Source of the DNA: Cyprinodon diabolis
Taxonomy: Eukaryota; Chordata; Actinopteri; Cyprinodontiformes; Cyprinodontidae
Length of the DNA: 64,000 nt
Direction of reading: 5' to 3'
Assembly (NCBI GenBank): GCA_030533445.1
Contig: CM060072.1
Coordinates: 24,635,109 to 24,699,108 of the forward strand
In this document: piece after piece, positions 57,501 to 64,000 of the stretch
How positions within the stretch are numbered: the stretch's first letter is position 1
How the letters are laid out: each line of letters opens with the position of its first letter
Notes under the pieces: model-generated
Told to the model about the DNA's origin: nothing
The model's input: the letters and a program-made list of their open reading frames with translations, nothing else
Databases searched by the model: none
Made by a program: the position numbers and the translations under genes

Positions 57501-60500
57501 TGAAGCGCATAGTGCGAAGAGGTCGCCAACTTTCTGCAGAGTCAATCACTACAGACCTCCAAACTTCATGTGGCCTTCAGATTAGCTCAAGAACAGTGCG
57601 CAGAGAGCTTCATGGAATGGGTTTCCATGGTCGAGCAGCTGCATCCAAGCCATACATAACCAAGTGCAATGCAAAGCGTCGGATGCGGTGGTGTAAAGCA
57701 CGCCGCCACTGGACTCTAGAGCAGTGGAGACGCGTTCTCTGGAGTGACGAATCGCGCTTCTCCATCTGGCAATCTGATGGACGGGTCTGGGTTTGGCGGT
57801 TGCCAGGAGAACGGTACTTGTCTGACTGCATTGTGCCAAGTGTAAAGTTTGGTGGAGGGGGGATTATGGTGTGGGGTTGTTTTTCAGGAGCTGGGCTTGG
57901 CCCCTTAGTTCCAGTGAAAGGAACTCTGAATGCTTCAGCATACCAAGACATTTTGGACAATTCCATGCTCCCAACTTTGTGGGAACAGTTTGGAGCTGGC
58001 CCCTTCCTCTTCCAACATGACTGTGCACCAGTGCACAAAGCAAGGTCCATAAAGACATGGATGACAGAGTCTGGTGTGGATGAACTTGACTGGCCTGCAC
58101 AGAGTCCTGACCTCAACCCGATAGAACACCTTTGGGATGAATTAGAGCGGAGACTGAGAGCCAGGCCTTCTCGTCCAACATCAGTGTGCGACCTCACAAA
58201 TGCGCTTCTGGAAGAATGGTCAAAAATTCCCATAAACACACTCCTAAACCTTGTGGACAGCCTTCCCAGAAGAGTTGAAGCTGTTCTAGCTGCAAAGGGT
58301 GGACCGACGTCATATTGAACCCTATGGCTTAGGAACGGGATGTCACTTAAGCTCATATGTGAGTCAAGGCAGGTGAGCAAATACTTTTGGCAATATAGTG
58401 TAGATTTGACCAATCGGATGCCTCCTGTCTGCTGTCACCTACAATTTTGGAGAGGTGCAGCAGATTGTCTAAGGAGGGGGCAGGGACGTCTCTGCGTTCA
58501 CCGCAACACCTATGCAGACGACCTAGTTTCGAGGTATAAATCAGCCTTTAAATCCTGTGTACCTTCTGTTATTAAATGTAATAATTCACAATTTAAGTAG
58601 GAACCTTTTTTCAATTACAAGCCAGATAAACCGTTCCAGCTTGATTCTGCCCCGATACCTCTAGATTTTCCTCTACAGCTTATGAAGGAAGTGAAAATAA
58701 TAATTCACTATAATCGAATCACAACAGAGGGATGAGAATCCACCTCAAGAAACAGAGCATCTGATTTGTGATGACATCATCTGATTCGTAGCCATCATTA
58801 AGAAACATCTAGAACTACAGGCAAGTCTTACTTTTAATCTTCGTCGCTGTTCTGCCAGTTTGGGATCCCATTCTTCTCCTTTGCGATACGCCTCCAACTC
58901 TTCGTCTGATGGAGCAAACTCCTGTTGTGACACAAAGCGCTCAATAGCTGCCACCATTAGCCGTTAGGCTACAATTGGAGAATTTTTTTTAAAAATCCAA
59001 CACCTGAATACCTTTTTAAACAGCATGACGTAGCGCCTCTCCTCATCCTCCCCGAAGGAAAACGAGGTCAGACCGGCTACTTCCGCAACATCATGCCTAT
59101 AGAGACAAAGAGACGGCATGAGTTTGGGTTTCGATGTAACTCTCCAATCAATTAAAAGAAAAGTACCTACAGGATACTTCTTTCGATCTTTCCCATAGGG
59201 TTGTATTTCCTCTTTTGCTGTGAGCTGTCCTGGATGAAATCTGATACCTCTTTCTCCATCTGGATTTAAGGGGATAAATAACCACACTGTTAAGGGGCGA
59301 GCAAATGTGTCTCTGAAATGAGATTTATTTGACTTTAAAGTTTCACCTTCTTTCTAAACTCTGCTTTCTTTCTTTTCTCCAATTCTTCCATCTTCTTTAG
59401 TCTTGCAGCTTGCTCTTTATAGAAAAAGGTTAATTTGTGAGGTATACTTAGATGAAAGTATTTACATGGAGATTAATTCAGTAAAGACTTTAGACAGGAT
59501 CAAAATAACTGTTTTCAGCATAGGCACAATAGCAATCCCCTCACTGGTAAAAATCCTCTGATCAACTGTTGAATCTTACGGATCTCCACCTGATCTATGA
59601 GCTTGGGGTCCCATTATAGTATTTATTTTTTTTATATGCCCACCTATCCTGACTATTTAATTTTTAAGTAATCAGCAATTCTACTATATTTCTGCTGCAT
59701 CCACAATCTGCCTTGCTTTAAAAACCCGTGCAGTCGATTCAGAGCAGAGAAAACGTCTAATTTCTGTATGTGAATGAATTGTAAAATTGAACCTGGTTAA
59801 AAAAGTGTTTTAACCCTTCACAACAAATTTCATGGTGAAAAGGGGATTGCAATGGTTCTTGTGGCTTCCTGTGTGTCATGTTTTCCTGATGTAGTCCAGT
59901 TAGTGCTCTAATTTCTTTAATACTTCAAAAGTTATGTGATCAGTCAAACTAACAATTTAAAATACTGAGTAATTTATGAATAAAAACATTTATGAATAGT
60001 TACATTTAAATTGAAGCCAAACTATAAAGTATAAAGTAATCATCTAAAAACGAACATTCTAAATTATTTTTTTTGCACATAATTGTATGTGTATGTAATG
60101 ATTTCGACGGTCAATATATTTTTTAAGCAGATAATGTATCCATTTTAATATCTATTATTTAAAATATTACTTTTAATTTACTTTTTTTATCTATACTAAA
60201 TATTGGTTTTAATAAATGTTAGAACTGTAAATATGCAGTCATATGTTTATATTACTATTTTTTATGTATGCATTACTGTTTTCAAGGTTGCACTTGTAGA
60301 GCCGTTTTAGACGAAATGACTTTTTGTTTACACTTGTGTATACAAAATAAATCGAAGTTTAAGTCTATTTATAAATTATTTCCAAAGTATTTGTAATATT
60401 GTGGCCTTTTTGGCCCTCGGCAGCACCCGGACTTGTGAACATTTAGCAGCACAAGCTAAAGGCCAGTTTAGCCTGTGCTAATAAAAAATACAGTGTTGTC

Positions 60501-60953
60501 ATTATTAAATCTACTGTCAATATTATAAAGATGAGGAGTAAAGGGAACAAAGAGAATTCGAAGATTATGTTATTTATTTATTTTTGATGAAAAACATGAA
60601 GCAAAAGAAGGTGTTTGTTTACAGCGCCGCAGCAGCCAGGAGTTCAGTGTCTTGTTTACTAAGCTGCATGTTGTTCTGAAGTGGTGCCACATTCCGATAA
60701 GCACAGCCCACTGGAAAATGAAACCCCATTCGTGTGTTTAAAGGAAAGCAGGAGCTTCGTTGACTTGCCCTTTAGATTAAGACCATAACTAGCCATCAGA
60801 GGAACGCACTACTTCACCGTCTTATACGAGCACAAAGTAGGTCCTTATCAGAAATGTTAACTTTGTACCTCGAGCCTTTCGTCGGCTTTCCTGGTCGCCG
60901 ACAGTTGGAGGTTTCTCCATCGAGTTTAAGATTGAACCCAAGAGGTCCGCCAT
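51504..60953 (-). CDS. spag7: Sperm-associated antigen 7 (R3H-domain protein), complete, 7 exons, 229 residues
   Basis: Coding exons: 60953-60869, 59414-59347, 59259-59171, 59096-59012, 58921-58832, 51853-51697 and 51619-51504 (TGA stop). Phases agree and all sites are GT-AG. The product opens [16 protein letters not shown], has a Lys/Glu-rich helix ([19 protein letters not shown]), then an R3H single-stranded nucleic-acid-binding domain at about 46-110 ([30 protein letters not shown]), the motif [13 protein letters not shown], a conserved [10 protein letters not shown] segment and a basic tail with [19 protein letters not shown]. Length and order match vertebrate SPAG7 (about 227). Its molecular role is poorly defined; RNA binding is inferred from R3H. 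Intron 5 (7 kb) holds a hAT element and two Tc1 elements. Confidence 0.96.
52031..52165 (+). repeat. Probable hAT-type element end
   Basis: Begins TAGTGATGGGTCCAGC, like the hAT terminus at 53753 (TAGTGATGGGC), followed by GC-rich ACCGATGCGCCGGCGCATG. No matching right end was found. Confidence 0.35.
52605..53165 (+). repeat. Dispersed repeat family R2, copy 2
   Basis: Same order of conserved blocks as 14290-14760 (GCCTCTTTCCCA, GACACCATCACC, GTAAACAATGGAGAGC, CTTGTTAGTTCAG), same orientation, in spag7 intron 5. Confidence 0.55.
54018..54101 (+). pseudogene. N-terminal stub of a hAT transposase (BED-type start)
   Basis: A 27-codon frame beginning [18 protein letters not shown]. The basic start followed by 'xMWEYYE' resembles the first strand of BED zinc fingers in hAT transposases (typically S.VW.yF). 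It stops at 54099-54101 before the zinc ligands, so only the beginning is retained. Confidence 0.45.
54577..56188 (+). mobile_element. Full-length Tc1-like transposon Y, copy 2 (1612 bp)
   Basis: Same length and ends as copy 1. The right flank is TA (56189-56190). The left flank reads CA (54575-54576), so one target base has changed since insertion. Inserted in the hAT element, within spag7 intron 5, antisense to spag7. Confidence 0.93.
54896..55900 (+). CDS. Tc1-family DD34E transposase, intact (family Y, copy 2)
   Basis: The start chosen is ATG 54896 ([12 protein letters not shown]), giving 334 residues and ending TGA at 55898-55900; the frame is open from 54860. HTH, basic [10 protein letters not shown] motif and catalytic FSDESKF / FQQDLAPAH / DLNPIENLW are all present. 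The only protein difference seen from copy 1 is Gln in place of Glu in IVKxNPF, a single G/C base difference. No disabling lesion. Lies within spag7 intron 5 on the opposite strand to spag7. Confidence 0.92.
   Translation: MGKTADLTVVQKTTIDTLHKEGKTQKVIAKEAGCSQSSVSKHINREAKGRKRCGRKKCTSKRDNRTLERIVKQNPFKNVGEIHKEWTAAGVSASRTTTHRRMKDMGFCCRIPCVKPLLNHRQRQKRLAWAKEKQDWTAGEWSKVMFSDESKFCISFGNQGPRVWRKRREALHPRCLKSSVKFPQSVMVWGAMSSAGVGPLCFLRSRVNAATYQEVLEHFMLPAADQLFGDADFIFQQDLAPAHSAKATSTWLKDHGIPVLNWPANSPDLNPIENLWGIVKKKMQYTRPNNSEELKATIRATWAIITPEQCHRLIDSMPRRIAAVIQAKGGPTKY
56345..57150. other. spag7 intron 5 sequence, unclassified
   Basis: No supported gene. Sequences on either side of the hAT element (about 53640-53744 and 56345-56560) join as one older repeat-like unit, with a minus-strand frame starting MSRKQSAS near 56551. 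Family unknown. Confidence 0.3.
57153..58400 (+). mobile_element. Full-length Tc1-like transposon X, copy 2 (1248 bp)
   Basis: Ends CACTATATTGCCAAAAGTAT at both sides with TA flanks (57151-57152, 58401-58402). Same length as the copy at 7645-8892. The one difference I noticed by eye lies just after the transposase stop. In spag7 intron 5, antisense to spag7. Confidence 0.93.
57287..58318 (+). CDS. Tc1-family DD34E transposase, intact (family X, copy 2)
   Basis: The start chosen is ATG 57287 ([11 protein letters not shown]), giving 343 residues and ending KGGPTSY. Open upstream to 57173. Contains the paired-like HTH, GRPRK motif and catalytic [16 protein letters not shown] and DLNPIEHLW. The protein reads as identical to that at 7727-8758, so the two copies share a very recent ancestor. 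Transcription would run against spag7. Confidence 0.92.
   Translation: MGRSQELSEFQRGTVIGCHLCNKSSREISSLLNIPQSTVSCIIRKWKCLGTTATQPRSGRPRKLTERGQRMLKRIVRRGRQLSAESITTDLQTSCGLQISSRTVRRELHGMGFHGRAAASKPYITKCNAKRRMRWCKARRHWTLEQWRRVLWSDESRFSIWQSDGRVWVWRLPGERYLSDCIVPSVKFGGGGIMVWGCFSGAGLGPLVPVKGTLNASAYQDILDNSMLPTLWEQFGAGPFLFQHDCAPVHKARSIKTWMTESGVDELDWPAQSPDLNPIEHLWDELERRLRARPSRPTSVCDLTNALLEEWSKIPINTLLNLVDSLPRRVEAVLAAKGGPTSY
59415..60868 (-). other. spag7 intron 1, nothing recognised
   Basis: AT-rich with short T and A runs. No repeat family or RNA gene recognised. Confidence 0.4.
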
Positions 60954-61020
60954 CTTGCAATAATAGCAAACGCAAACCAGCTCGTTTCTCTAGCCGGGTA
61001 TGGTACGCATGCGCGTTTGG
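60954..61020 (-). promoter_or_regulatory. Probable spag7 core promoter with an NRF1-type site
   Basis: Directly upstream of the spag7 ATG the sequence becomes less AT-rich and contains ACGCATGCGCG (61005-61015), a good match to the palindromic NRF1 site (core GCATGCGC), about 55 bp from the ATG. No TATA box. This suits a broadly expressed gene; function is inferred. Confidence 0.45.
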
Positions 61021-61429
61021 GGTTAATTAATTCCCTTTCTTCTTCTTCGTAGAGAATATAAGGAAAAACGTGCATTACAGCCACCTACCAGTCTGGAGCT
61101 AGTACAGAATGACTTTCATTTAAAAGTCATTTGTAATTTCTTGTATCCACAACTTCTATTAATGGAATTTGTTCGTTTAAAAAGTTTAATTAAAATATCC
61201 ATAATGTTACTTTCTGAATCTTTCTACAAATGATGTATAATATTTTATTTATTTACAATAGAAGAAAATACAAAATCCCTTTATTGTCCCACAATGGGGA
61301 AATTCTGTTAAAAACTGTCACACAAATGTGGACCCTAGAAAAGTGTATAAGTATTACATAATAGTGAAGAGTTAAAAAATTAACATATAAAATACTGCAC
61401 TGTAAAGTGTTTTAACAATATGCTGGTAA

Positions 61430-61540
61430 AGGTTCTTAGTCATCCAGGTCATAGTCATTCCAAAAAAAGAAAATTAAAAACAATCCACTGGACTTTGTTT
61501 TCAAGTTTGTTTTCAAAGTTGGAAACAAAGTCCCCAACTT
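61430..61540. repeat. Fold-back repeat F1, copy 2
   Basis: Contains TCATCCAGGTCATAGTCATT and CCACTGGACTTTGTTTTCAA, followed by partial inverted versions (GTTGGAAACAAAGTCC). Related to 25060-25285. Confidence 0.55.
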
Positions 61541-61859
61541 TCTCTCGAATGTTTTAACAATATAAATACTGTGCACCTGTAGAATAAATAACCAATATAC
61601 AGCTTAGACTCAAAAAACATTTATTGTCGTTTTGTATACACAGAGTCAACACAAAATGACATTTTGTTTTGTACAGCTTTCATGAAATTTCCATTCCTTA
61701 AAGTGCAGCAGTGATCAAAAGTTATGGACATTTTTACAGTCATTGATATTTGAAAACAGCAGCAACAGCGGAGATGTGCAAAATGACAGCAGCATGTTAT
61801 TTAACTGACTAAGAAAGAAACTGTGCAAAATCAGCATGAATGTAACAACTTATTTAGGT

Positions 61860-62226
61860 TATAAAGTCTTCCAGCTGCTGGGAGGAAGGATCTATGATAA
61901 CACTCCATGGTGCATTTAGGGTGCAGCAGTCTGTCACTGAAGGAGCTCTCCAGTTCTGCAACAGCTTCATGCATGGGGTGGGATGTATCCAACAGATGTG
62001 AATTTAGTTAGGATCCTTTTGTTTCTCACCTCATGCACTGAGTCCAGAGGGTATCCAATCACAGAGCTGGCCTTCCTGATCAGCTTATCTGGCTGCTTTC
62101 TCTCAGATACAGATAAGCCACTGCTCCAACAGACAGCATAGAAGATGGCTGATGCCACAACAGAGTCAATGAAGGTCTTTAGGAAGCCCCCCTGCACTCT
62201 AAAAGACCTCAGTCTCCTCAGCACAA
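61860..62226 (-). mobile_element. LINE reverse-transcriptase C-terminal fragment
   Basis: A minus-strand frame from 62224 reads LRRLRSFRVQGGF, then VVASAIFYAVCW and KLIRKASSVIGYPLDSV, the C-terminal region after the RT domain of common fish LINEs. It continues in a shifted frame to about 61865 (HRSFLPAAGRLYN-type end). 5'-truncated and broken; clade not assigned. Confidence 0.65.
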
Positions 62227-62862
62227 AGATTCAGATCTGACCTTTCATATACGGAGCCTTAGTGTTCTGAGTCCAGTCCAGTTTGTTATTTATTGTTATT
62301 TATTGTGTTGTTTATTGTATCTTCTTTCTATTTCATATCCCCCGTTCTAATATTAGTTTTTATTGTTTCAATTTCTCTAATGTCGAGATATCTTCCTGTA
62401 TCATGTTTATTTATCAGAAATCATTTATCATTACGACCTGAGTGGCCAAACCTTAATTTTGTTGTTTCATCATCTCTCCTGTTTCTCTCATTTCTCATAC
62501 TCTGTTTGGAATCGTATAATATTAATTTCCTCTGTTATGAAACACTGCTTTTAAAGAATCTGCTGTCCCAAGAATGAGAAGAAGGAGACGTGTGAAAGCT
62601 AATAAGCTCCTCCTTCCCACATTCTGTGGGAACAAAAAAATAAATAAACTAACTCACTGCACTCAAGTTACCGAATAATAACATTTTTGACAGAACTGCA
62701 AATAACAAGAAAACTTTTAGAGATAAAAGAAGAATAGATCAGAGTGATAGTAAGATACAAATGCAAAAAGACTGATAATGTTGAATTCAAATGTCCCAGG
62801 CATCCCCCATAAGGATGAAGCGATACAGGAGAATCAGTCTTGAAGAATTAATTCATCATTAA

Positions 62863-62886
62863 CCCCCCCCCCCCCCCCCCCCCCCC
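62863..62886. repeat. Homopolymer run of 24 C
   Basis: Uninterrupted C tract followed by TCCC. Confidence 0.95.
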
Positions 62887-63167
62887 TCCCTTTTAATAAT
62901 AATAACACATTACCCTTAACAAACGTTATTGTCCTTGTAGACTCCAAAAAAAAAAAACTAAAATAAATGGTGGTCTGTAAAAAGACAGGGGCCAATGACA
63001 ATCAACAGGCTAGGATAAATACACGCATTAAAAAAAAAAAAAAAAAACACCTAAAAATGCTTTAAAAATAATATGTAGAGATAAAAGTAAAATGCACAAA
63101 AACCCCATAAAATTAGAAATCATCTTAAAAATTTGGTTTTGATATTTAAAGCTAAAAACAGTGAAGC

Positions 63168-63604
63168 GGGCGCTGTACCGGTTGGTTGTGGTGAAAAGAG
63201 AGCTGAGCTAAAAAGCGAAGCTCTCAATTTACCGGTCGATCTACGTTCCTACTCTCATCTATGGTCATGAGCTTTGGGTTATAACTGGAAGAATGAGATC
63301 CCAGATACATAGTGTGTCTGGGCTCTCCCTTAGAGATAGGCTAAGGAGCTCAGTCATCTGGTTAGGATGCCTCCTGGACGTCTCCCTGGTGAGGTGTTCC
63401 AGGCACGTCCCACCGGGAGGAGGCCCAGGGGGAGACCCAGGACACCCTGGAGGGACTATGTTTCTTGGCTGGCCTGGGTGCGCCTTGGGATTCCCCCGGA
63501 GGACCTGGCCCGAGTAGCTGGGAAGAGGGACGTCTTGGCCGCCCTACTGAAGCTGCTACCCCCGCGACTCGACCCTAGATAAGCGGAAGAAGATGGATGA
63601 TGGA
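63168..63604 (+). mobile_element. 3' end of an RTE/Rex3-type LINE
   Basis: Phrases GTGAGGTGTTCCAGGCACGT, CCACCGGGAGGAGGCCCAGG, CTGGAGGGACTATGTTTC and the end GATAAGCGGAAGAAGATGGA followed by TGATGGATA are characteristic of the fish RTE-clade LINE 3' end, with a short GATG microsatellite tail. The frame (ARPTGRRPRGRPRTPWRDYV) has shifts, so it is dead. Confidence 0.8.
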
Positions 63605-64000
63605 TACATCTTAAGGTTACGTTAAAAGCTGGATACAGTTAACCAAATCAAATCAAATTATGACTATAAATGATTAAAGGAATCAAAAGGTGCTTTAGTA
63701 TTTATTCTTGGTCTGACTAGAATATGATCATAAAGGACCTTTAACTGTGTGTCTGGGATTACATCTCATAAATGTAAAAAGGGTCCAGGGCATTTAAAGC
63801 TTTGAAAACAAGAAAGAATAGGCTACTATAATCAAAACAAATGTGTCTAGATGGTTATGTCACAATCTTAGCATATAAGTCTAAAAATGTGGAGGATGAG
63901 TGTTATTAGTTATACTTTTTATTTAATCCGTCTTTATTTTCTCATGCAGTAGAAACTAATCCTCATTTATTAAGATGAATTAGTGTGCAGACAGTATCTG
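63605..64000. other. AT-rich, no feature recognised
   Basis: No ORF, splice-supported exon or repeat seen. Confidence 0.4.

Noticed and set aside
59020..59290. Minus-strand 107-codon frame at 58964-59287
   Set aside because: Runs through two spag7 exons and the intron between them. Only its end matches spag7 exon 4; the exon 3 part is out of frame.

Overview
The window looks like a teleost fish nuclear genome, most likely a percomorph. It is AT-rich and intron-containing, its genes use GT-AG splice sites, and it is crowded with fish-type mobile elements: four Tc1/mariner families, hAT and PIF/Harbinger elements, MITEs, L2, RTE and REL-endonuclease LINEs, solo LTRs and tRNA-derived SINEs. There is no operon structure, CRISPR array or prokaryotic feature. 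The species cannot be fixed from sequence alone.

Three host genes can be supported. (1) The 3' end of an unrecognised + strand gene covers 162-1313; it has four phase-consistent exons and one intron of only 49 bp. (2) A complete chordin-like 2 gene (chrdl2) lies on the - strand from 46498 to 24360. It has 11 exons encoding 442 residues: a signal peptide, three von Willebrand factor C (VWC) domains and a C-terminal region. It is predicted to be a secreted BMP antagonist. (3) A complete spag7 (R3H-domain protein) lies on the - strand from 60953 to 51504, with 7 exons encoding 229 residues. All splice phases were checked by hand and close exactly. A 55-codon + strand ORF with a signal-peptide-like start (12236-12403) is a candidate small secreted peptide in the 23 kb between genes 1 and 2.

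Layout: 0-1.3 kb, tail of the unnamed gene. 2.9-10.7 kb, a mobile-element block containing two solo LTRs of one family (each with a perfect 5-bp target duplication), a small Harbinger element with a MADF remnant, and a five-level nest (MITE-like element > solo LTR > TTAA-flanked element > TTA-flanked Harbinger-like element > intact Tc1). 10.7-24.3 kb, intergenic, with a double hairpin at 11.2 kb, the small ORF, degraded repeats and a frameshifted Tc1. 24.4-46.5 kb, chrdl2; its 13.8-kb intron 4 holds a solo LTR, a (TA)n tract, a dead Tc1, a REL-endonuclease LINE inside an L2 remnant, a rearranged DNA-transposon cluster and an intact Tc1. 46.8-50.3 kb, a MITE and a broken L2 LINE. 51.5-61 kb, spag7; its 7-kb intron 5 holds a hAT element with an intact Tc1 inside it and a second intact Tc1. 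61-64 kb, LINE fragments and simple repeats.

The host genes do not form a visible common pathway. The most notable genome biology is that two different Tc1 families are each present as two near-identical, full-length, intact-ORF copies in opposite orientation (about 7.7 and 57.2 kb; about 41.8 and 54.6 kb). This implies very recent transposition and creates large inverted repeats around the genes. I found no convincing new multi-gene system.
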